From Bacteroides sp. UBA7333 (GTDB lineage Bacteria; Bacteroidota; Bacteroidia; Bacteroidales; Bacteroidaceae), in the NCBI GenBank assembly GCA_002471195.1, contig DKPN01000029.1, forward strand, positions 1 to 32,005: a stretch of 32,005 nt of DNA, written 5' to 3'. Each line of letters begins with the position of its first letter. Within the stretch, counting starts at the first letter, position 1. This document shows positions 22,653 through 29,065 of the stretch, in pieces. Below the pieces are notes generated by a model. That model had not been told where the DNA came from and made no database searches. It saw only the letters and a program-made list of their open reading frames with translations. The position numbers and the translations under genes are program-made.

Positions 22653-23249
22653 ATGATTAAATATTTAGCAATTATCTTATTATTTTGCTTATCAAACTCT
22701 GGAGTAGCTCAAGCAAAGGATCCATTAAAGGTCGGTGATAAAGCACCTGATTTTATACTAGAAAATACGTTAGGAGAAAATGTTTCATTAAAGAAATATT
22801 TAGAGTCAGGCCCAGTTATATTGACTTGGTACAGTGGTTCTTGGTGTCCATACTGCAATATTGCTCTGGTTGAGTTACAAGAGTACCTGAAAGAATTTAA
22901 AGAACTGGAAGCACAATTGATTGCTATAAGTCCACAACGAGCAGATAGTACACTGACTCTTCAACAAAAGAATGAGTTACAATTCACGCTAGTATCGGAT
23001 ACAGATAATAGAGTTGCACAGAAATATGGGTTAAGTTTTAAGCTCGATTCTGAGACACATCAATTATATGAAAAAAGAATTTCTCTGAGCAAATACAATG
23101 GAAATACAGAGGGAACGTTGCCCATAACAGCCACATATATTATTGACAGAAAAGGAGTTATTAGATACGCCTATATAAATGAGAACTACAAACAGCGGGC
23201 CAATCCCAAGGATATTTTAGAATCTCTTAAAACATTGCAGCTCAAATAA
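22653..23249 (+). CDS. Exported peroxiredoxin (AhpC/TSA family)
   Basis: The 198-residue protein has a signal peptide (about 1-21, SGVAQA). The AhpC/TSA domain follows, with DKAPDFILENTLGENVSLKK (29-48) and the site WYSGSWCPYC (Cys65 and Cys68). This CxxC motif marks the peroxiredoxin-like group rather than classic AhpC. It should reduce hydroperoxides with thioredoxin. It starts 21 bases after the peroxidase stop and ends the three-gene unit, followed by a hairpin. Confidence 0.88.
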   Translation: MIKYLAIILLFCLSNSGVAQAKDPLKVGDKAPDFILENTLGENVSLKKYLESGPVILTWYSGSWCPYCNIALVELQEYLKEFKELEAQLIAISPQRADSTLTLQQKNELQFTLVSDTDNRVAQKYGLSFKLDSETHQLYEKRISLSKYNGNTEGTLPITATYIIDRKGVIRYAYINENYKQRANPKDILESLKTLQLK

Positions 23250-23275
23250 TCTTGTTGATAAGTAGTAACAGACCT

Positions 23276-23316
23276 TCCACATAATCAACAGTCAGTGACA
23301 TGATTGATTATGTGGA
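23276..23316 (+). terminator. Hairpin after the redox trio
   Basis: TCCACATAATCA (23276-23287) and TGATTATGTGGA (23305-23316) are perfectly complementary over 12 bases with a 17-base loop. There is no T run, so it may be a 3' stabiliser or a terminator of another kind. Confidence 0.5.
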
Positions 23317-23453
23317 TAGAACTTACAAAGTAATTCTTCTGTTTTTATTTTTTCCTCTACAGTATTTAGGAAGCAAAGGTCGTTAAACTTATCGCAATGA
23401 TGATGCATTTTTCAATTTGTATACTACCACACTTTTGAAGTAATGCATACACA

Positions 23454-24128
23454 TTAATGCTTCAAAATAAAACTTTCTGCTACATTCAAAAATCGATCAT
23501 GCCCCTTCGAGTTCAAGTGTGCCTTATCTTCGGGACGTTGAAAATATATTTTTCGAAAAGCATCACTATGGGCATAGATACCTCCTTGTCTTGCACAATC
23601 GAGCACGGGAATGCTGTAGTTTCCACAAACTTCGATCATAGCATCTACTATCTTTTCTGCATTGCTCCCTTGGAAGTCTTTACAGTTCCATCGGCTGAAG
23701 AAATAAATTTTGGCAGCAGGGTATCTCTCGATAAGTCCTTGACAAAGAATGCCTAGCTTTTCCTTAAATACATCGATACCGCCGATAGAGTCTAGCTTAA
23801 AACTATCATTGTGACCACCAATAACGAGAACATAGTCGAGATTATCCGGCATATCCTTATAGCGAATGTACATTGCTGTTCCCCAACGCAGGCTGGTATA
23901 GGCTATACTACTACCATTGATACCATAGTTGAAATACTCCATATCATGCTTACGAGCAAACTTATAGTGCCAGGTATTTTCGATAGGTTCTGTGTGATTC
24001 TTTACATAGCTATCTCCAATAATAGCAATGCGCTTGCCGTTCAATGGGTCGGTTTGAGCATAACCGGCCAAGCTAAAAAGGGTAATAAGGATAACAATCG
24101 TAAGGATGTGGCATTTTAATCGTTTCAT
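23454..24128 (-). CDS. Exported SGNH/GDSL hydrolase
   Basis: The 224-residue protein has a signal peptide (about 1-24, LAGYAQ) and an SGNH esterase fold. Block I is IGDSYVKN with Ser40, block II Gly in YGINGSS (68-74), block III GGHND with Asn107, and block V DKAHLNSKGHDRF with Asp201 and His204. These enzymes are esterases or lipases, often deacetylating polysaccharides. The substrate is unknown, but export suggests glycans. An exact TACATTTG -7 element (minus strand 24153-24146) lies 18 bases before the start. Confidence 0.9.
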   Translation of the reverse strand: MKRLKCHILTIVILITLFSLAGYAQTDPLNGKRIAIIGDSYVKNHTEPIENTWHYKFARKHDMEYFNYGINGSSIAYTSLRWGTAMYIRYKDMPDNLDYVLVIGGHNDSFKLDSIGGIDVFKEKLGILCQGLIERYPAAKIYFFSRWNCKDFQGSNAEKIVDAMIEVCGNYSIPVLDCARQGGIYAHSDAFRKIYFQRPEDKAHLNSKGHDRFLNVAESFILKH

Positions 24129-24145
24129 AGTAATTAAATTTTAGA

Positions 24146-24153
24146 CAAATGTA
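24146..24153 (-). promoter_or_regulatory. -7 promoter element of the SGNH hydrolase gene
   Basis: The minus strand reads TACATTTG, an exact TAnnTTTG match, 18-25 bases before the start codon at 24128. Confidence 0.55.
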
Positions 24154-24296
24154 GTAAACGATAACTAGCTTATCAATTAATAAAAAATAAAATAAGGCGA
24201 TAATGAAAATATAGTCTTTATTTCATTGGAGCATAAATGATTTTAAACATCTTTTTTACCGTATAACTATCAAATTAATTATAAACAAATTGAGGT

Positions 24297-24560
24297 ATGG
24301 AAATTCTATTTTTCCAAAGTTGCGGAATGCCGCTTTAAACTCCCGAACATTTTGGAACCAATAAAGACAATTCAGCAAATCAAGAGTTTTGTTGCTATTG
24401 CTACAAAGAGGGAGCTTTTACCTCTAACTTCACAATGGGAGAAATGATAGAGCATTGTGCACAATTTGTTGACGAGTTTAACAAAAATAGTCAAGCCCAA
24501 TTTTCTAAAGAAGAAGCAATTAACGAAATGCGTAAATAATTTCCAAACCGCAAGCTCTGA
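24297..24560 (+). pseudogene. Zinc-ribbon domain protein (Zn_ribbon_2 type), two nonsense codons
   Basis: The plus strand from 24297 reads 88 codons in one frame with strong similarity to the short putative zinc-ribbon proteins of anaerobes. It has QSCGMPL, then CCYCYKEGAFTSNFT, then MGEMIEHCAQFVDEF. TAA at 24336-24338 breaks the PL-TPEHFG junction, and TAA at 24537-24539 breaks MRK-FPNRKL, where the family continues. The frame is otherwise intact, so decay is recent. The first residues (MEILFF) are also unlike the usual MKFCQSC start. Confidence 0.8.
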
Positions 24561-24894
24561 GCTAAATAAAAAAGATTAGATGATGTAGCCAGTGTTAAAC
24601 AATCCGAAATAGTACCAACATGGACCAACACAGAAAGAGTATCTCAATATATTATTAACTGACAAGTATAATCAGCCCTACTTCTTCTCTAAAAAATACC
24701 ATGTCATATATCTAAAAAAGAGGAGCATTTAAGAGCCTATCGCCCATATTATAAGGTAAATGTTAAAGAGCCGACACCCTTTTAAGAAGAAGTAAGTATG
24801 TTTAGAAGATGTTACTTCCTTACTGATTTCACGATATACTGTCAACTAGCTTTGAATAATACGGTTTGGACAGGGTCGATTCATTTTTTTACCG
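24561..24894. other. Gene-free region with possible decayed coding sequence
   Basis: Short protein-like runs occur on the plus strand, for example DDVASVKQSEIVPTWTNTER and EEHLRAYRPYYKVNVKEP (ending at TAA near 24785). They are in different frames with stops between. They may be the remains of another gene but no family is recognised. Confidence 0.3.
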
Positions 24895-24902
24895 TAAATT
24901 TG
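24895..24902 (+). promoter_or_regulatory. -7 promoter element of the Sel1-repeat gene
   Basis: TAAATTTG is an exact TAnnTTTG match, 32 bases before the ATG at 24935, and supports that start. Confidence 0.55.
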
Positions 24903-24934
24903 TCTCCCATTTTAAATAATAAGCAGTCCATTCT

Positions 24935-26041
24935 ATGCCCAGCAATTTACGCATCCATTCCACATCCCATCTGCATTTCGAGGATTTCGTTCAGTTTATC
25001 AGCCTCAATGATAGGCTCGAACTTCTATTCCATACCCCGACAACGTATGGGCATGCATGGTATTTTTACAGACCCTCCCGTTCGACTACTTTTTATACAC
25101 TTACCTATCAAAAGCCGCACACCTATATCCTATCCATGGATAATCTGGCTTCGGTAGAAGATTATAAGCTTTTTCCTTATCTGGCAGATTCGCTGGCTCA
25201 CTTTTTGAACGGCTCGATCGAAGAAACAAGCCTAGAGAATACCATCTATCAAATACTGAATGAAGATTGGATGGAAAATGCCATCGCTGATGAAATAGCC
25301 CGTTTGAAAGGTTCATTGACAATCTTTCCCAAATACTACATCCATCAATCCTTGCAAGGTGCAGCTTACATATCAGTCGATGCGCTTAGCCGCTTTGGTG
25401 TAACACTTACTTCGGCCACTCCCCGCATCTATGGATATATTCAATATATGATGCAGCACAACCTGCTGCTCGTTTCTACAGAGGAAGAAATTAAACAAGA
25501 AAGCCAAAGCGCCTTGCTCAAAATGCATGAAGAGTACGATGTGGATATTCCGCAACACCTCTCTATCGGAAGCGTAAAATCATGGCAATTAAATGGAGAA
25601 GAGACGTTCGAGAGTTATAGCCAGGAAGATGTAGACTTATTGCTGCTGCTTGCCAAAAATTATCTGAATGGCGAAAAGCTAGAGGGAGTCGTTCTCAATG
25701 ACATTGGTACCATCTATCAGGAAGGAATCGGCGTAGGAGCAGACGGAAGTATAGCTGCAGAATGGTTTCAGAGAGCATACAACGAAGGCGATTCGCTCTA
25801 TGCCCCAACCAATATGGGAGATCTTTATCGCAAAGGAGGAGTTCGTATTAAAAGATCCCTGGAAAAGGCATTGGAATATTACCAAAAATCAACCGATCCT
25901 TATTCCTTCTATCGCATTGGACAAGCCTATGAAGAGGGATGGGTAGACACTCCCAATATCGATAAAGCAACGATATGGTATAAGAAAGCTGCAGAGGCAG
26001 GGCATCATTTGGGTATCAAAAAGCTAAACGATCAGAAATAA
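24935..26041 (+). CDS. Sel1/TPR-like repeat protein
   Basis: The protein has 368 residues and no signal peptide, so it is probably cytoplasmic. The N-terminal about 230 residues are an unrecognised domain (LHFEDFVQFISLNDRLELLF, then YGHAWYFYRPSRSTTFYTL). The C-terminal part carries Sel1-like repeats: LNDIGTIYQEGIGVGADGSI (about 259-278), MGDLYRKGGVRIKRSLEKAL and IGQAYEEGWVDTPNIDKATI. Such repeats mediate protein contacts. The gene is more GC-rich than its pseudogene-filled surroundings. The promoter element at 24895-24902 and the 27-base leader agree with this start. Confidence 0.8.
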   Translation: MPSNLRIHSTSHLHFEDFVQFISLNDRLELLFHTPTTYGHAWYFYRPSRSTTFYTLTYQKPHTYILSMDNLASVEDYKLFPYLADSLAHFLNGSIEETSLENTIYQILNEDWMENAIADEIARLKGSLTIFPKYYIHQSLQGAAYISVDALSRFGVTLTSATPRIYGYIQYMMQHNLLLVSTEEEIKQESQSALLKMHEEYDVDIPQHLSIGSVKSWQLNGEETFESYSQEDVDLLLLLAKNYLNGEKLEGVVLNDIGTIYQEGIGVGADGSIAAEWFQRAYNEGDSLYAPTNMGDLYRKGGVRIKRSLEKALEYYQKSTDPYSFYRIGQAYEEGWVDTPNIDKATIWYKKAAEAGHHLGIKKLNDQK

Positions 26042-26044
26042 AAT

Positions 26045-26409
26045 TGGTGGAAAACTCAATGCTGAAGAACTTAGACTTCAATGATCTAAAAACGCTGTTC
26101 GTCTTTGAGTGCCTTTTGCTTTTTGCGTTCCAATGTCTCATATCCTTGTCGCTCTTTCTTCTTGACAACCAATCTATCGTGCTGTAATTTAAGATTGTCG
26201 GGGAAAACACATTTGAGCGAATAAATATCCTTGCCAAATTAGTTCAGTAAATCAATATAGTCGCAACACATTGAGCCATCGTTGATGGTGTAACCGTTAC
26301 GAATAGCTATACGGATGGAGCTCCAATAGTATTCAGAATAATCCATTTTATGGCGAATAAAGTGTTTGAGTAGGTCGTATTGCTTGGTTTTAAGTAGCGT
26401 TTCGGCTCA
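26045..26409 (-). pseudogene. PcfJ-like protein, C-terminal remnant
   Basis: Read on the minus strand from about 26406, the sequence LLKTKQYDLLKHFIRHKM, YWSSIRIAIRNGYTINDGSM, CCDYIDLLN resembles the C-terminal part of PcfJ-like proteins encoded on Bacteroides and Enterococcus conjugative elements. A TAA interrupts it after DLLN (near 26240), the frame then continues FGKDIYSLKCVFPDNLKLQH. A frameshift after DEQRF (near 26090) moves the family ending FRSLKSKFFSI into another frame. The N-terminal portion is absent. It is a remnant of a mobile element. Confidence 0.75.
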
Positions 26410-26435
26410 GTTGCTTAGAAAGCATTGAAAAAGCT

Positions 26436-26443
26436 TACCTTTG
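26436..26443 (+). promoter_or_regulatory. -7 promoter element of the GNAT acetyltransferase gene
   Basis: TACCTTTG is an exact TAnnTTTG match. The predicted start near 26450 rules out the upstream in-frame TTG and supports the ATG at 26467. Confidence 0.6.
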
Positions 26444-26466
26444 TATCATGTCAAAGAAATACTAAT

Positions 26467-26901
26467 ATGTTTTTAAATAATTCACATAGAACAAACATTC
26501 TAACAGAAAATTTGACTGCTTTATGGAGTGAGTCTGTACGAGCATCACATGACTTTCTTACAGAAGATGACATTGTTAATCTTATGCCATTTGTTAAGAT
26601 GGGACTTTGTAGCATTGAAACATTAATTGTGAAATACAACAATGATTTACCTATTGCTTTTATGGGAATACAAAACCATAAAATTGAGATGTTATTTGTC
26701 GCACCTCTATATTTTGGCAATGGTATAGGTAAAGATTTAATAAAATATGCTATCGAGAATTACGATGTAAGATATGTCGATGTTAATGAACAGAATCCAT
26801 CAGCTATTGGATTCTACGAACACCTTGGCTTTAGAACTTTTGAGCGTACGGAATTTGACGATCAAGGAAATCCATTTCCTATTTTAAAAATGAAGTTATA
26901 A
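26467..26901 (+). CDS. GNAT-family N-acetyltransferase
   Basis: The start chosen is ATG at 26467 because the predicted promoter lies between it and the earlier in-frame TTG, giving 144 residues. The N-terminus SESVRASHDFLTEDDIVNLM is typical of the YjaB-like group. The acetyl-CoA site is VAPLYFGNGIGKDLIKYAIE, and the end ENPSA-type helix reads NEQNPSAIGFYEHLGFRTFER. The acceptor is unknown. It stands alone amid mobile-element remnants. Confidence 0.88.
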   Translation: MFLNNSHRTNILTENLTALWSESVRASHDFLTEDDIVNLMPFVKMGLCSIETLIVKYNNDLPIAFMGIQNHKIEMLFVAPLYFGNGIGKDLIKYAIENYDVRYVDVNEQNPSAIGFYEHLGFRTFERTEFDDQGNPFPILKMKL

Positions 26902-26923
26902 AAAAACCTCCCGAAGCAGACTT

Positions 26924-27277
26924 TCAATATGCGATAGGTTGATTTGTGGCTATCTGAATAAATATTGGTTGCTGTTTGCTATCAACAATCGGACGTTTTG
27001 CCTGCTCTCGTAGCCATTGGCGAAATAGATGGCTATTACCGCCCCATATTTTAAAGACAAGTAGGATAATAATATCCAAGTTAAACAGTGTGCAGCTAAC
27101 ACTCTCTCCGCTTGCGGTGGTGTAGGAGCAATATTGACTGTTGGCATTAAGAAATGCTTCATCTTCCTTACGTATGCTTTTTAAGTTCATAGTAATGGCA
27201 GAGATATAGGCCCCAAACATATCTGCTATTTGATTTTTGGAGAGCCATACTGTACCGTCTGCAAGTTCAATATTCAC
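26924..27277 (-). CDS. RhuM-like DNA-binding protein fragment
   Basis: The 117-residue product resembles short proteins of Bacteroidales conjugative elements related to the N-terminal part of RhuM. LADGTVWLSKNQIADMFGAY (about residues 5-24) is the HTH-like start. FNLDIIILLVFKIWGG and LFRQWLREQAKRPIVDSKQQ follow the known pattern (YNLDVI...FREW). RhuM itself is over 300 residues, so this is either a small family member or a truncation. Its start is uncertain since coding similarity could extend upstream via a non-ATG codon. Function unknown. Confidence 0.6.
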   Translation of the reverse strand: MNIELADGTVWLSKNQIADMFGAYISAITMNLKSIRKEDEAFLNANSQYCSYTTASGESVSCTLFNLDIIILLVFKIWGGNSHLFRQWLREQAKRPIVDSKQQPIFIQIATNQPIAY

Positions 27278-27336
27278 TGTAATAGATTTTGTTCTGGATT
27301 ATAATCTATTGTCATTTTTCATGTTTTCATAACTCA

Positions 27337-27873
27337 TTACTCTTTAGGTTTCTTTTTAACTGTATGTTTCACTTTTAGCACCGAAAGATTAAATTCAATC
27401 GTGGTTTCTGTGCCGACAGTCTGAAAATCATCACTCAGAATATCCGAAATCAGTTCGCCACTTTTCTGCATCATAGATTTTTGAGCCTCTTTGGTTGACT
27501 GTTCCGGCAACTGTGATATAGTTCTCGATAACTCTCTAACCTTAGCAAAGGTCTCGATGATTGATATGGTGGCTTGTGTTGCAACGGGACTTTTCAGGAT
27601 TGTTGCCAACATATAAAGACCCTTTTCTGAAAAGCCTTTGGGGGCGACACGGGTCTTGCTGAATTTTGCGGTCGAAAATTTCGACCGCAAAACTGTTAAA
27701 TCTTCATCGGTTAGGTAGACAATATATCCGTCAGGAAATTTGTCGGGGTTATTCTTCACAGCCTCATTGATGCGCTTTGTCTCTACACCATACAATTCGG
27801 CAATGTCACTATCAAGGATTATCTTTCTCTCTTGAATCGTGATGATTCTGTTCTCAATAGCCAATAGCTCCAT
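27337..27873 (-). CDS. ORF6N-domain DNA-binding protein
   Basis: The ATG at 27873 is preferred (MELLAIENRI), 5 bases after the integrase stop; an in-frame ATG at 27912 would overlap the integrase gene. The 178-residue protein begins with an ORF6N/KilA-N-related domain (ENRIITIQERKIILDSDIAE, then LYGVETKRINEAVKNNPDKF, about residues 6-45, and KGLYMLATILKSPVATQATI). The C-terminal half is helical (SRTISQLPEQSTKEAQKS). ORF6N proteins are common in phages and conjugative elements and often act in regulation or toxin-antitoxin-like roles. Directly following the integrase suggests one transcript. Confidence 0.82.
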   Translation of the reverse strand: MELLAIENRIITIQERKIILDSDIAELYGVETKRINEAVKNNPDKFPDGYIVYLTDEDLTVLRSKFSTAKFSKTRVAPKGFSEKGLYMLATILKSPVATQATISIIETFAKVRELSRTISQLPEQSTKEAQKSMMQKSGELISDILSDDFQTVGTETTIEFNLSVLKVKHTVKKKPKE

Positions 27874-27877
27874 ATTA

Positions 27878-28642
27878 TTATCTGTTTTGATGTTCGACAA
27901 ATAGCTTTTCACTCCTGATAAACTTATCGGATAACCCCTGCATATCTTGGCTTATCTTACTATTGGTTATGCGGGCGTAAATTTGAGTTGTCTCTATGTT
28001 GGTATGTTCCAGCATCTTCGATACGGTTTCAATGAGTACTCCTTTAGCGAGCGTCGTAGTAGTTGCAATAGTATGTCTTGCCATGTGGAAGGTGATATTC
28101 ATATCAATTCCACATAAATCGGCAATTTCTTTGAGGTAAGCATTCATCTTTTGATTGCTAAGAATGGGTAGCAATGCTCCGTTTGCCAATTTACCGTTAT
28201 ACTTATCAAGTATCATCTGTGGAATTTTCATCAATGGAACATTTACTGTGGTATTAGTCTTTTGACGCTTGGTCATTATCCACAGATTGCCGTCGAAGGA
28301 GGTACGGATGTTATCTGCGGTTAGATTCTTTACATCTATATAAGCCAAACCGCAAAAGCAGGAGAATATAAAGATGTCTCTCACCTGTTCGAGCCTTTGA
28401 GTTGAGAACTTCTTTTTCAGAATCTTGTTTATCTCATCTTCCGTTAAGTAACCTCTATCGACTTTTTTGAGTTGAATTTTGTAGCTGGCAAAAGGATCTG
28501 TCGTAATCATACCGTTGTTGCGGGCAATAAGTATGATGCGCTTGAAGAACTGCATGAACTTAGCGGTAGTGTTGTGGCTACAACCACCGGTAGTTAGAAG
28601 ATATACCTCAAAGTCGGTGATAAACATATTGTTTATGTCCAA
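27878..28642 (-). CDS. Tyrosine recombinase (integrase), N-terminally truncated
   Basis: The 254-residue product contains a core-binding region (about 8-45, ITDFEVYLLTTGGCSHNTTA) and a catalytic domain (about 65-240). Visible catalytic residues are HMARH (His and Arg box II), the box III-type SKMLEHTNIETTQIYARI, with His in LEHTN and the nucleophile Tyr in TQIYARI. The box I Arg is absent: the site reads CGLAYIDV, as in Bacteroides conjugative-transposon integrases. Full-length relatives are about 400 residues with an arm-binding domain. Here the frame closes just before VSDISLLD (28660-28672), so the N-terminus is lost. It may be inactive. Confidence 0.85.
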   Translation of the reverse strand: MDINNMFITDFEVYLLTTGGCSHNTTAKFMQFFKRIILIARNNGMITTDPFASYKIQLKKVDRGYLTEDEINKILKKKFSTQRLEQVRDIFIFSCFCGLAYIDVKNLTADNIRTSFDGNLWIMTKRQKTNTTVNVPLMKIPQMILDKYNGKLANGALLPILSNQKMNAYLKEIADLCGIDMNITFHMARHTIATTTTLAKGVLIETVSKMLEHTNIETTQIYARITNSKISQDMQGLSDKFIRSEKLFVEHQNR

Positions 28643-28672
28643 AAGTGAAATATCAGAAACTGTAAAACATTA

Positions 28673-28718
28673 AAAGAAGCATAAGGTATTTCAGCAAGGA
28701 AACTTCTTATGCTTCTTT
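28673..28718. repeat. Perfect 13-base inverted repeat at the integrase truncation point
   Basis: AAAGAAGCATAAG (28673-28685) and CTTATGCTTCTTT (28706-28718) are perfectly complementary with a 20-base loop. It begins where integrase similarity ends. It could be a terminator in either direction (short T-rich tail) or a recombination scar. Confidence 0.55.
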
Positions 28719-29065
28719 CATTACGTTGAAGTTGTGAAATACTGAAGCTGTTGCAGTTGTATTTCGGCTGCATCTGCTTCACTAAAAGATTAGTACGCAT
28801 TGGAATAATGTCTCTTAATCATACTAATTGTGGCTGCTATCCTAATTAATTCGTATTAATTATATATTTTTGTTGATGGATGACTTGTGGATACTTTTGA
28901 AAGAGATATACTCTTTTAATAGTAGTATCTCGTTCGAGCATCTTACTATACAGTATATGGCGGGTTGGTGCTCATGTTGAGCACCAATAAATAAGTTAGG
29001 CGACACCCTTAAACACTAAGAACAGCGAACAAAATATAATTGACCCCAATATTAATATTCAGACA
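28719..29065. other. Intergenic region upstream of mcrB
   Basis: It holds a possible plus-strand -7 element TATTTTTG (28865-28872) and a perfect 10-base hairpin TTGGTGCTCA-TGT-TGAGCACCAA (28965-28987). A short minus-strand frame is not convincing. The hairpin is in the likely mcrB leader, about 80 bases before the ATG. Confidence 0.5.
28965..28987. promoter_or_regulatory. Perfect hairpin/operator in the mcrB leader
   Basis: TTGGTGCTCA and TGAGCACCAA flank TGT. The high symmetry allows either an operator or an RNA hairpin, and no T run follows. Confidence 0.45.

Noticed and set aside
24297..24560. Stop-codon recoding (TAA as sense codon) in the zinc-ribbon frame
   Set aside because: All clear genes nearby stop properly at TAA/TAG/TGA, and the surroundings are full of pseudogenes.
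28706..28850. Short minus-strand reading frame (about 55 codons) before the integrase
   Set aside because: No start context or family likeness; it crosses the inverted repeat and the integrase remnant in another frame.
28990..29015. GTTAGGC before mcrB as an integron attC core site
   Set aside because: It fits GTTRRRY, but no matching RYYYAAC partner at the proper distance or attC fold is seen.
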